Position numbers and translations under genes: made by a program
Notes under the pieces: model-generated
Databases searched by the model: none
Told to the model about the DNA's origin: nothing
The model's input: the letters and a program-made list of their open reading frames with translations, nothing else
NCBI GenBank assembly: GCA_016719465.1
Contig: JADJYY010000005.1
Location: 62,001 to 126,000 of the forward strand
Origin: Hydrogenophilales bacterium
GTDB lineage: Bacteria > Pseudomonadota > Gammaproteobacteria > Burkholderiales > Thiobacillaceae
Length of the DNA stretch: 64,000 nt
Direction: 5' to 3'
In this document: positions 1 through 8,119 of the stretch, one piece after another
Numbering within the stretch: the stretch's first letter is position 1
How the letters are laid out: each line of letters begins with the position of its first letter

Positions 1-1
1 T

Positions 2-112
2 GTCAAGCGCACCACCGCTTATGTGGTCTATGGTAGCGGCGATGACGACCGCAAAGCCACCAACAGCGGCGATGTCTCCGGCTGGAACATGGGCATGAAG
101 CACAGCTTCTAA
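2..112 (+). CDS. Gram-negative porin, C-terminal end only
   Basis: This is the last 36 codons of an outer-membrane general porin whose start lies left of the window. The tail alternates hydrophobic and polar residues, as a final transmembrane beta strand does, contains the stretch TAYVVYGSGDDDRK, and ends in Lys-His-Ser-Phe before TAA. The terminal Phe is the signal the BAM complex recognises in outer-membrane barrels. Betaproteobacterial porins of the OmpC/PorB-like family end in this way. With only the tail visible, substrate preference cannot be judged. Confidence 0.8.
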   Translation, partial: VKRTTAYVVYGSGDDDRKATNSGDVSGWNMGMKHSF

Positions 113-145
113 TCTGACCTCACCGTCGGAACTGAGGTTGGAAAC

Positions 146-173
146 GGCGCGAGCAACCGCGCCCTTTGGTTTT
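146..173 (+). terminator. probable intrinsic terminator after the porin gene
   Basis: GGCGCG at 146-151 pairs with CGCGCC at 158-163 across a 6-nt loop and is followed by an interrupted T-rich tract (170-173). It lies 34 nt past the porin stop codon. The broken T run makes it a moderate candidate. Confidence 0.45.
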
Positions 174-282
174 GTGCGCAATCCCCGCGCGCTGTAACTT
201 TCGACAGATTTTCAAACGTCCCCACATGTCATAAATTCCTCCGCGGCGCCAATCCTGGCGCGATCATTTCGGTGGAGGCTAT

Positions 283-551
283 ATGAAGAAGCTTTTGGGG
301 AGTTTGATCGCGGGGTTGTTGTTCACCGTATCGGCCTGGGCGTCGGTGGATCTGCGAACACCGCCACCCAGTCGGAACTGGAAGCGGTGAAGAGGCATCG
401 GCCGTCAGGCCACGGTGGTCATCGCCAGAAAAACGGGCTGTTCAAGATGTGGACGGCTTGTCGGAGGTGAAGGGCTTCGGCAGGCGTCGCCAAGCTGAAG
501 GATGAGTTGTCGGTGGGGGCGGACGCTGGTAAAGCAGCCGCCAGGAAATAG
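283..551 (+). CDS. ComEA-like helix-hairpin-helix protein, frameshifted
   Basis: A short secreted protein of the ComEA/HhH family, which binds double-stranded DNA in the periplasm and in competent bacteria helps DNA uptake. The start ATG at 283 follows GGTGGAGG and gives a clean signal peptide (MKKLLGSLIAGLLFTVSAWA). The helix-hairpin-helix landmarks then appear in different frames: VDL, NTATQSELEAV, NGLF, LSEVKGFG and KLKDELSVG, ending with a Lys/Ala-rich tail and TAG at 549. The original frame stops at 388, so the copy as given has several indels. It would be about 90 aa if repaired. Because neighbouring housekeeping genes show the same damage, sequencing error is likelier than decay. Confidence 0.7.
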
Positions 552-571
552 CCCATTTTTCTCAGACGCTA

Positions 572-598
572 ACGGGCGCTCACGAGCGCCCGTTTTTC
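572..598 (+). terminator. intrinsic terminator after comEA-like gene
   Basis: ACGGGCGCT (572-580) pairs with AGCGCCCGT (585-593) over a 4-nt loop, followed by TTTTT. It lies 20 nt past the stop codon of the ComEA-like gene. Confidence 0.85.
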
Positions 599-647
599 AA
601 TGCGTTTTTAATTTATCATCAATGCATGGTCAGATTGAGACAAGGTC

Positions 648-956
648 ATGAGCGAAAACATTGAAAACCTGGTTCTTGAGCATTTGCGCGCGCTCCGTAA
701 TGAAGTGGCGGGCTTGCGTACTGAAATGCATGAGAGTTCAGAGAGGTGAAATTGCGCTTGGGGTCCGTGGAGACTGCCGTAGTCGCGGTGCGTCGGGATT
801 CGGCGGATCAGATGGGCGATGTCGTCCGCCAAGAACATAGCTTGTCATTGACCACGCCTGGACACTTGAAGGCGCCCGGGTGGAACTGGCAGCTTTTATC
901 TCCTTGGATGCCGGGCTGGTGCGAGGGACGGCCTTCCAACCGCGCCCGCCCGGTAG
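648..956 (+). CDS. short coiled-coil hypothetical protein, frameshifted
   Basis: From ATG 648 (AAGG at 642-645) the reading begins MSENIENLVLEHLRALRNEV, a charged amphipathic helix, and hits TGA at 747 after 33 codons. The next frame continues the same kind of sequence (VKLRLGSVETAVVAVRRDSA, then QMGDVVRQ), so an indel near 740 and another near 845-870 probably broke one gene of about 100 codons. The third frame stops at 954-956. The heptad-like pattern suggests a small cytoplasmic coiled-coil protein. I do not recognise a function. Boundaries are approximate. Confidence 0.45.
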
Positions 957-985
957 AATCCCGCGACGAAATTGTGGAGAACACC

Positions 986-1090
986 ATGAATCTGTTCAGC
1001 AAAACCAACCTGCCTTTGGACCTGGTGATCATCATGGTTGTCTGGGCTTGGTTGAGCCTGTTTTCCGTGGTGCTGGGCTCCCTGTTCTGA
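986..1090 (+). CDS. 34-aa single-pass membrane protein, unknown function
   Basis: A very short gene: ATG at 986 preceded by GGAGA at 976-980, and TGA at 1088-1090. The product has a polar N-terminus (MNLFSKTNLPLD) followed by one hydrophobic segment rich in Val, Ile, Leu and Trp that fills the rest of the protein. It reads without a break in a stretch where most longer genes are broken. A TAGAAT sequence at 954-959 could be its -10 element. It is tail-to-tail with rpoH and shares the bidirectional terminator at 1107-1133. It could be a small regulatory membrane peptide or a toxin-like peptide. No function is assigned. Confidence 0.5.
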   Translation: MNLFSKTNLPLDLVIIMVVWAWLSLFSVVLGSLF

Positions 1091-1106
1091 TACGGTTCGC
1101 ACCTCG

Positions 1107-1136
1107 AAAAAGCCCCGCGACCCGGGGCTTTTTGTT
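1107..1136. terminator. bidirectional intrinsic terminator
   Basis: AAAAAGCCCC (1107-1116) pairs with GGGGCTTTTT (1124-1133). The A tract and T tract make it work for both the small plus-strand gene and the converging rpoH gene. Confidence 0.9.
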
Positions 1137-1137
1137 T

Positions 1138-1990
1138 TCATGACACCGACTCCAGGCCACCAAGGCGCCCTTGAGTTTTTGAGGCCTTGGCCTCGATCTG
1201 GCGGACCCGTTCGGCGGAGATGCCGCAGACCGCGGCAAGTTCGTGCAGGGTGGCGGGATTCTCGTCAACATCCAGCGGGACCTCGACGATATGGCGGCTG
1301 CGGGGGTCGAGGGTGGCCAGGGCGCGGCCCAGACCTTCTCCGGCCATTTTTTCGCGTTCGGCGATTTCCAGATGCTGGGTCGGTTCGGCGTTGGGGGCGG
1401 CCAGATAGGCGATGGGGGCGTAGGCGTCATCCTCGTCGTCAATGCCCGGTTCCAGGGCCATGTCCCGGCCATACATCCGGGTTTCCATTTCCCGCACGTC
1501 CACTTGGTTGACGTTGAGGGTTCTGGCCATTTCTCCACTCCTCGCCGGCGGAGAGCGAGCCGCTGCCCTGTTTCATGCTGCGCAGGTTGAAGAATAGCCA
1601 GGCTGGGCCTTGGTGGTGGGCCACCCCTTGACCGTGCGCCAGTTCTTCTGGATGAACTCGTGGATTTCCGCCTTGATCCAGTGGACGGCGAAGACACCAG
1701 ACGCACGCCCCGGTCCGGGTCATAGCGCTTGATTTCATGAGCCTCACATTGCCTTCCTGATCAGGTCGGCATGGGGCAGGCCATAACCCAGGTAACCCGG
1801 GCGATGGCCACCACCATGCGCAGGTGGAAAGCACCAATTGGCGGGCGGCTTCCGTGTCGTTGACGTCGCGCAGGCGCAAGGCCAACGTGTTCCTTTCCGC
1901 GCTGAGGAGCGGAAACGATTCACCGCCTGGATGTAATTCTCCATGCCGCCAGGGCGGACGGAACGGAAAGTTCAGCGCTTGAGCGTTCAC
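1138..1990 (-). CDS. rpoH: RNA polymerase sigma-32 heat-shock factor RpoH, frameshifted
   Basis: Sigma-32 directs RNA polymerase to heat-shock promoters. Read on the minus strand, GTG at 1990 follows a perfect AAGGAGGT (1997-2003) and starts VNAQALNFPF. Family landmarks then follow in alternating frames: MENYIQAVNRF, LALRLRDVNDTEAARQLVLS, GLPHADLI.EGNV (region 2.1/2.2), WIKAEI.EFIQKNWR (2.3/2.4), and an intact C-terminal 130 codons with region 3 and the region 4.2 helix-turn-helix (ATLHELAAVCGISAERVRQI). The total span equals about 284 codons, the usual RpoH size, so the indels nearly cancel. A heat-shock sigma gene is unlikely to be dead, so consensus errors are the likely cause. A CIRCE-like element lies 36 nt upstream. 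Confidence 0.85.
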
Positions 1991-2025
1991 GGAATACCTC
2001 CTTGATTCAGTCAACCATCCATTTT

Positions 2026-2049
2026 TTAGCACCGCGGTGAGAGTGCTAA
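2026..2049. promoter_or_regulatory. CIRCE-like HrcA operator upstream of rpoH
   Basis: TTAGCAC at 2026-2032 and GAGTGCTAA at 2041-2049 reproduce both arms of the CIRCE consensus (TTAGCACTC-N9-GAGTGCTAA), but the spacer is 3 bp shorter than canonical. The region has many indels, so lost bases may explain this. The position, 36-59 nt upstream of the rpoH start, fits an operator for HrcA. Confidence 0.6.
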
Positions 2050-2419
2050 ATACCGAAGTTCTAGGTGGCATGCTTGTTCGTAAGGAACAAGGTCTGTCGG
2101 CAAATTCCCGACACTCTTCACCCGCGATACCCGTGTGGAGGAGTATGGCCTTCGCGCCGCGCCTGGGTTCATGGCCGGGTGGGATGTCCATGCCCAAGGG
2201 GAAGAGGGCTGCCTCTCCATGCTTCGAGAGAAGGTGCCTGCTGTGGGAGAGGGGCGCGGCGGTGGTCTTTGTGGCTGTTTCCGGATAATCCGTCACCGAC
2301 TCGTCACCCCGCCGCCGCCGGGTTTTCTCCCCGGCGCTTCCGGAATGCCCCCTCCACATTGACCCTCCCGGCGACTTCGCCGGCTTTCCTGCCCGCGCGG
2401 CACCTCAACCGGATTTCCC
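2050..2419. other. intergenic region between divergent rpoH and ycaO
   Basis: I recognise no gene in these 370 bases. Next to the CIRCE-like element are two further dyads: CTTGTTC (2073-2079) with GAACAAG (2085-2091), and TGTCGG (2095-2100) with CCGACA (2108-2113). Short open frames exist on both strands but show no family resemblance, and undetected indels could hide a small gene. Confidence 0.4.
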
Positions 2420-4082
2420 ATGCCCTCAGAAAGCTTTATCGCCGCAAAGACGCCTCCTCAAATCCTCCATCGCCACCATGCGGGCTAATGTTGAAGCCCC
2501 CGGCTTCACGTGGAGGAGCGCTCCGGCTCAACCCGTCGACGGCATCTGGTGCACCCGCGCGATCGGAACGGCCCGCTCACGTTCACCAACGGCAAGGGCG
2601 CTTCCCTGGCTGGCGAGGTCCTGGCCAGCGCCCTGGGCGAGTATTTCGAGCGCCTGTCCTGCAATTACTTCTGGAACCACTACTACCCTGGGCCGGGCGT
2701 ATGCCGAGGACGAGGCCGGGCGCGTTTTGTGCATGACCCCGGGAGCGCTGGTTCCAGCTTGGCGACGAGGATGGTGATAACGGCGAGTGGCCGGAAGGCC
2801 TGTTTCACCCCGAGCTGCGCCGGTTCTACCCAACGGGCGGGATCCACGCCGACACCCCTGGTGGACCTCAACCCCGGCAACGCCGAACGCGGCATCTGCG
2901 CCATCCCCCACCAGCGGGCTGCGGACGATGCCGAGGTCCATTTCCCCGGTCAATATCATCGGCAACCTCTACGTCAGCAACGGCATGTCGGCCGGCAATA
3001 CCGAGGCCGAGGCCCGCACCCAGGCGCCGGAAATCTTCGAGCGCCACATCAAGTTCCGCATCATCAGCGAGGGCCCGTGCTGCCGGACGTGCCGGAAGCC
3101 GTCATCGCCCGCTATCCCGGCATCGCCGCCGGCATCGCCGGCCTGCGCGCCGCCGGCTTCGGCATCCCCGTCAGGACGCCTCCCTGGGCGGCCGCTTCCC
3201 GGTGATGAACGTGACCCCTGCTGCATCCGGACGACCATGGCTGCGCCTCCAGCTTCGGCGCCCACCCGCGTTTCGAGATCGTCCTGAACGGGCCCTCACC
3301 GAGCTGTTCAGGGCCGCGCCTCGACGCCCTGGCGGGTTTCCCGAGCCCGGCTTCGACCGGGAGGAAACCGCCAGCGCCCCCAACATCGAAATCCACTTCG
3401 TCGATTCCAGCGGCATCGTGAGTCCGAACTTCTCTCGCGCGAAGCCGGATTTCGAATTCCACGACTGGAACTTCACCCCACCACGGCCGAGGATACGCCC
3501 GGTCGGTGGACGCCATCCATGCCCTGGGCCACGACATCTACATCGCCGATTTCGACCACCTCGGCGTCTATGCCTGCCGCATCTCGGTGCCCGGCATGTC
3601 GGAGATCCACCCCGTCGACGACCTGAATGGGAGAACAACAGCGTCGCCAACAACATCCGCGAAGCCATCCTGTACCTGCCTGACCTCGACGACGACGAAT
3701 GCGCCGATCTGCTCGAAACCCTCAATGAAAGCGGCCGGCCGACGAACGCCTGGTCGCCGCCCTGATCGGCCTGGCGCCCGGCGACGATCCGTTCTGGAAA
3801 GACCTGCGCGTCGGCGAGCTGAAAACCCTCCTGGCCCTGGCCATCGGCGACGAGGAAGCCATCGCGGAAGGCTGCGAATGGGTGCGCCATTTCGAGCAGA
3901 TCAACCCCGACCGCCGCCGCGTTTACCGCTGCGTCGAATGCCTGCTGAAGCTGGATGACAGCGACCGATACAGTGGTGCCCTGGAAAGCCTCTACGGCGC
4001 CGAGACCCTGGGCCAGGCCAAGGCCCTCAATAACCGAAGGGCATTGCGCCGTATTTTTTCTCATCCGGTGCAATACGGCTGA
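2420..4082 (+). CDS. ycaO: YcaO-family protein, ribosomal S12 methylthiolation accessory factor, frameshifted
   Basis: YcaO proteins use ATP to activate amides. The E. coli protein of this type assists RimO in beta-methylthiolation of an Asp in ribosomal protein S12. From ATG 2420 the family landmarks run in order through three frames: FTNGKGASLAGEVLASALGE, YFERLSCNYFWN, NPGNAERGICAIPHQR, IIGNLYVSNGMSAGNTEAEA, IKFRIISEGP, GAHPRFEIV, IHFVDSSGIVS, DIYIADFDHLGVYACRI, PGMSEIHPVDDL and the C-terminal TPR-like part to TGA at 4080. The span (about 554 codons) is close to the 586 aa of E. coli YcaO. At least eight indels are needed to explain it. S12, encoded at 41503, retains the target Asp. Confidence 0.85.
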
Positions 4083-4095
4083 CGCCTATTGCACC
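4048..4095. repeat. palindromic REP-like element at a convergent gene junction
   Basis: Two overlapping inverted repeats share one arm region: GCCGTATT (4048-4055) with AATACGGC (4072-4079), and GGTGCAATA (4067-4075) with TATTGCACC (4087-4095). Only one hairpin can form at a time. The ycaO stop codon lies inside the loop of the second, and ftsX ends 20 nt further on from the opposite strand. No T tract follows, so a simple intrinsic terminator is less likely than an extragenic palindromic repeat. I noticed no second copy in this window. Confidence 0.5.
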
Positions 4096-4114
4096 CTACT
4101 TGAACTGGATTGCG

Positions 4115-5018
4115 TCAGGTGCTTTCCACTTGCCGCAAGGCCTGGCCGACGGCGAAATAGGCGCCGAGCCAGCCGAGAGTGGCGCTCAGGCCCAGCAGCA
4201 GCATGAGGTCGACGCCGGACAGGCCGCCCAGCACGAACTGGGCGCCATAGGCGGACGCCACACGCTCGACGCTGGCTTCCAGATGGGCGCCGACGCCGAC
4301 CAGGGCGCCGCCGGTCAGGCCGCCGGCGAGTCCCCTGGATGCCGCCGAAATAGAGGAAGGGCCGGCGGATGAAGCGGTCGGTGGCGCCGATGAGCCGGGC
4401 GACCTCGATCTCGTCGCGCTGGGCATAGATCTGCAGGCGGATGGTGTTGGCGGTGATGGCGGCCAGGGCCAGGCCCAGCATGATGGAAAGCATGAATACC
4501 AGGTCGCGACCCAGGCCCATGAGCGCGGCCAGACGCTTGATCCAGTCGGTGTCCATCAAGACACGTTCGGCTTCCGGCGCCTGCCGGAGGCGGGACCCCA
4601 GGGCTTCCAGGGCGGGTGGGGTGGTGTCTTTCGGCGTGACCACCAGGGCATGGGGCAGGGGATTGTCCGGCAGGCCGGCGGCGATGTCCGACAGGCCGGC
4701 GGATTCCAGCTTCTCGATGCCTTCGCTTTTGCTGACGAAGCGCACGGAGGCGATATCGGCCTGGCTTGCCAGGGTGTTGGCCAGGGCTTTGCCTTGGGCT
4801 TCTCCCAGTTCGGTTTTTAGAAAGACGGTGATTTCCGCCTGGGGCTTGATGTCGCCGGCGGCACGATCCAGATTGGACAGCAGCAGATACAGGCCAGTCG
4901 GCATGGCCACGGCGACACCGATCACCAGGATGGTGAAGAGGCTGGCCACGGGGGCGTCGAAAAAACGCTGGGCGGCGATCTTGAGACTGTGCAGATGGTG
5001 GGTGAGCCAGGCCCTCAT
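4115..5018 (-). CDS. ftsX: cell-division ABC transporter permease FtsX, one frameshift
   Basis: FtsX is the inner-membrane partner of the FtsE ATPase and couples the divisome to periplasmic peptidoglycan hydrolase activation. It starts MRAWLTHHLHSLKIAAQRFF, has a first membrane segment (SLFTILVIGVAVAMPTGLYL), a periplasmic domain of about 120 residues, and a second segment (LVFMLSIMLGLALAAITANT). After PFLYFGGIQG the frame shifts: an extra base in the C run at 4332-4335 moves the remaining 73 codons (LAGGLTGGALVG to the stop at 4115) into another frame. Removing that base gives a normal 300-aa FtsX with four membrane segments. The start overlaps the ftsE stop by 4 nt. Confidence 0.9.
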
Positions 5019-5665
5019 ACCAGCTTCCCGTAGGCAAGTTGCACGTTGCGTCCGCCGTAGCGCCGGATCAGGTCCTGGTCGTGGGTGGAGATGAGCAGGG
5101 TGACGCCCACCTCGTTGAAGGCCCGGAACATGTCCATGATGTCCTTGGCGTAGGCGTCGTCCAGGTTGGCGGTGGGTTCGTCCGCCAGCACCAGGGCGGG
5201 GCGGCTGACGATGGCGCGGGCGATGCACAGGCGCTGCTGTTCGCCGCCGGAGAGGGTGATGGGGCGGGCCTTCTCCTTCTTCAGCAGGCCCACCTTGTCC
5301 AGGGCGGCGCGCACCCGCTTGGCGGCGTCGTTGCCGGTCAGGCCCTGGATGTGCAGGGGCAGCAGCACGTTGTCGAACACGTTGCGGTCGTAGAGCAGCT
5401 TGTGGTCCTGGAAGATGAGACCGATGTTGCGCCGGAAGAAGGGCAGGGCGGGGCGCTTCATGCGGCCCACGTTCTGGCTGTTGACGATGACGTGGCCCAC
5501 GGTGGGGCGCTCGATGGCGGCGACCAGCTTGAGCAGGGTGCTCTTGCCCGCGCCGGAATGGCCGGTGAGGAACACCAGTTCGCCTTGCTCGATGGTCAGG
5601 CTGACATCGGACAGGGCTTCATGCCCGCCCGGATAGCGCTTGGTGACGCCGGACAGCTCGATCAT
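5015..5665 (-). CDS. ftsE: cell-division ATP-binding protein FtsE
   Basis: A 216-aa ABC ATPase that powers FtsX at the division septum. It shows Walker A (GHSGAGKST, about residues 35-43), the Q-loop in LIFQDHKLL, the signature LSGGEQQR (about 138-145) and Walker B LVLADEP followed by TANLD, plus the switch His in STHDQ. Length and motifs are typical. It starts 4 nt inside the end of ftsY and its stop overlaps the ftsX start (ATGA on both sides), so ftsY-ftsE-ftsX is a translationally coupled operon. Confidence 0.97.
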   Translation of the reverse strand: MIELSGVTKRYPGGHEALSDVSLTIEQGELVFLTGHSGAGKSTLLKLVAAIERPTVGHVIVNSQNVGRMKRPALPFFRRNIGLIFQDHKLLYDRNVFDNVLLPLHIQGLTGNDAAKRVRAALDKVGLLKKEKARPITLSGGEQQRLCIARAIVSRPALVLADEPTANLDDAYAKDIMDMFRAFNEVGVTLLISTHDQDLIRRYGGRNVQLAYGKLV

Positions 5666-6666
5666 GAAAACAGGGCGTCCACGAACTCGTCCACCTTGAA
5701 GGGCTGCAAGTCCTCGATGCTTTCGCCGACGCCGATGAAGCGCACCGGCACCGGCTGCTTATTCGCCAATGCCGCGATGACGCCGCCCTTGGCGGTGCCG
5801 TCCAGCTTGGTCATCACCAGGCCGGTTAGCCCTAAGGCTTCGTCGAAGGCTTTCACCTGCATCAGAGCGTTCTGGCCAATATTGGCGTCCAGCACCAGCA
5901 GGACTTCGTGGGGCGCGCCGGGATCGGCCTTCTGCAGGACGCGCTTGACCTTGCGGATCTCGTCCATGAGATGCAACTGGGTGGGCAGTCGCCCGGCGGT
6001 GTCGGCCAGGACGATGTCGATGCCGCGCGCCTTGGCGGAATGCAGGGCGTCGAAGATCACGGCGGCCGGATCGCCGGCCTGGGACTGGATGACTTCCACC
6101 TGGTTGCGATTGCCCCACTCGGTCAACTGTTCCCGGGCGGCGGCGCGGAAGGTGTCGCCGGCGGCCAGCAGCACGCTCTTGCCTTCCGCCTGGAAGCGCC
6201 GGGCCAGCTTGCCGATGGTGGTGGTCTTGCCGGCGCCGTTGACGCCCGCCAGCATGATGACGAAAGGCTTGGCCGTGGTGGTATCCAGGGGTTTTTCCAG
6301 GGGCGCGAGGAGGGCGGCGAGTTCCTCCTTGAGGGCGCCCTTGAGCTGTTCCGCTTCGGTGAGCTTGTCCCGCTTCACCCGGTCGCGCAGGCGCTGGATC
6401 AGATGCTGGGTGGCGTCCACGCCCACGTCGGCGGTGAGCAGCACGGTTTCCAGGTCCTCGAACAGGGCCTCGTCGATCTTGGCGCCGGCGCCGAACAGGC
6501 CGGCGATCTGGCCGGTGAAGGCCGTGCGGGTGCGGGCCAGGCCCTGTTTCAGGCGTTGCGCCCAGGACGGCTTGGGCGCCTCGGCCAGGGCGGCGGTTTC
6601 CGGAACGCCTTGATCGGCGGGCACGGAGGGGGAGTCGGGTTTACCGGACTTGAAGAAACCAAACAC
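5662..6666 (-). CDS. ftsY: signal recognition particle receptor FtsY
   Basis: FtsY is the membrane-associated SRP receptor GTPase that docks SRP-ribosome complexes at SecYEG. The 334-aa product has a short acidic N-terminal A region, an N domain from about residue 35, and a G domain with G1 GVNGAGKTTT, G3 DTAGRLPTQ and G4 TKLDGTAKGG. The A region is much shorter than in E. coli (497 aa) but normal for betaproteobacteria. It is the first gene of the ftsYEX operon and diverges from the M16 peptidase pair across a short gap. Confidence 0.97.
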   Translation of the reverse strand: MFGFFKSGKPDSPSVPADQGVPETAALAEAPKPSWAQRLKQGLARTRTAFTGQIAGLFGAGAKIDEALFEDLETVLLTADVGVDATQHLIQRLRDRVKRDKLTEAEQLKGALKEELAALLAPLEKPLDTTTAKPFVIMLAGVNGAGKTTTIGKLARRFQAEGKSVLLAAGDTFRAAAREQLTEWGNRNQVEVIQSQAGDPAAVIFDALHSAKARGIDIVLADTAGRLPTQLHLMDEIRKVKRVLQKADPGAPHEVLLVLDANIGQNALMQVKAFDEALGLTGLVMTKLDGTAKGGVIAALANKQPVPVRFIGVGESIEDLQPFKVDEFVDALFS

Positions 6667-6748
6667 GGGAGGGGTCAGTCACAGGCTGCGTTATTAGCCC
6701 GGAAATTCTATCATGCGACCCCTTTCCCCCATGTTTCCTCCTCCCACC

Positions 6749-8119
6749 ATGAAGCGACTCCTGGCTTTACTCGGATTGACGGCGGCGTTCGCCCTGCCGG
6801 TCCGGGCCGAAATCGTCGAACAGACCCTGCCCAACGGCATGAGGGTCATCGTCAAGACCGACCGGCGCGCGCCGGTGGCGGTGTCCCAGGTCTGGTACCG
6901 GGCCGGCAGCATGGACGAGAGCTATGGCGCCACCGGCGTGGCCCATGTGCTGGAGCACATGATGTTCAAGGGCACCAAGGAAGTTCCGGCCGGCGAGTTT
7001 TCCAAACGTATCGCCGCCGCCGGCGGCCGGGAGAACGCCTTCACCTCCCGGGACCACACGGCCTATTTCCAGACCCTGCGGAAAGACCGGCTGGAGTTGG
7101 CGCTGAAACTGGAAGCCGACCGCATGGCCAACCTGGTCCTGGCCCCGGAGGAATTCGCCAAGGAAATCAACGTGGTCATGGAAGAGCGGCGCATGCGCAC
7201 CGAGGACAGCGCCCAGGCCAAGCTCTACGAGGCGCTCATGGCCACGGTTTTCCAGACCCATCCCTACCGCCATCCGGTGATCGGCTGGATGGACGACCTG
7301 AAGAGCATGACCGTGGACGACGCGCGCCATTGGTACGAGCGCTGGTACACCCCCAACAACGCCACCCTGGTGGTGGCCGGCGACGTGGACCCGGCCCAGG
7401 TCATGGCCTGGGCCAAGCAGTATTTCGGCCCCATTCCCGCCCGCCCCGTGGCGGAGCGCAAGCCCCAGCGGGAGCCGGAGCAGATCGGCATGAAGCAGGT
7501 GACGGTGAAGGCCCCCGCCAAGCAGCCGGTGGTGGCCCTGGCCTGGCAGGCGCCCCGCCTGGCCGATCCCCAGGCGGATTGGGAACCCTATGCCCTGGAA
7601 ATCCTGGCCGGAGTGCTGGACGGCCATGCCTCCGCCCGGCTGAACCAGTCCCTGGTGCGGGAAAAGCGCCTGGCCACCGATGCGGGCGCCGGCTATGACG
7701 GCATTTCCCGGGGGCCGGCCATGTTCGTCGCCGATGCGACGCCGGCGGAGGGCCAGAGCGTGGCCACGGTGGAAGCCGCCCTCAAGGCCGAGATTGCCCG
7801 TCTGGTGAAGGACGGCGTGAGCGAAACCGAGCTCAACCGGGTCAAGGCCCAGGTGCTGGCCGGCCAGGTGTTCCAGCAGGATTCCCTGTTCTACCAGGCC
7901 ATGCAGATCGGCGAATGGACCACGGCCGGGCTGGACTACAAGGCGCGGGATACCCGCTACGCCAAGCTCAAGGCGGTGACCGCCGATCAGGTCAAGGCCG
8001 TCGCGGCCAAGTACCTGGTGGATGACCGGCTCACCGTGGCGGTGCTGGACCCGCAGCCCATGCCGGAAGGCAAGCCGGAGATGGCGCGTAATCCGATGGG
8101 AGCCGGCCATGTCCGCTAA
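6749..8119 (+). CDS. periplasmic M16B zinc metallopeptidase, catalytic subunit
   Basis: A secreted peptidase of the insulysin-like M16B family. From ATG 6749 the protein opens with a signal peptide (MKRLLALLGLTAAFALPVRA). An in-frame ATG at 6713 would add 12 residues and spoil it. The inverted zinc motif HVLEH is near residue 63 and the third ligand region is MEERRMRTED. The second half holds the M16C domain. The next gene encodes a related protein lacking the zinc motif and overlaps this one by 11 nt. Active and inactive M16 proteins often work as heterodimers, so they probably form one periplasmic oligopeptidase. The substrate is unknown. Confidence 0.9.
   Translation: MKRLLALLGLTAAFALPVRAEIVEQTLPNGMRVIVKTDRRAPVAVSQVWYRAGSMDESYGATGVAHVLEHMMFKGTKEVPAGEFSKRIAAAGGRENAFTSRDHTAYFQTLRKDRLELALKLEADRMANLVLAPEEFAKEINVVMEERRMRTEDSAQAKLYEALMATVFQTHPYRHPVIGWMDDLKSMTVDDARHWYERWYTPNNATLVVAGDVDPAQVMAWAKQYFGPIPARPVAERKPQREPEQIGMKQVTVKAPAKQPVVALAWQAPRLADPQADWEPYALEILAGVLDGHASARLNQSLVREKRLATDAGAGYDGISRGPAMFVADATPAEGQSVATVEAALKAEIARLVKDGVSETELNRVKAQVLAGQVFQQDSLFYQAMQIGEWTTAGLDYKARDTRYAKLKAVTADQVKAVAAKYLVDDRLTVAVLDPQPMPEGKPEMARNPMGAGHVR

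Noticed and set aside
2037..2288. Small open frames in the rpoH-ycaO gap
   Set aside because: They have no ribosome-binding site, no family resemblance and overlap the CIRCE-like element and dyads. Indels in this area make any frame unreliable.
5039..6613. A 524-codon plus-strand frame opposite ftsE and ftsY
   Set aside because: It is the complement of two clear genes with all motifs intact. The plus-strand translation has no recognisable features.
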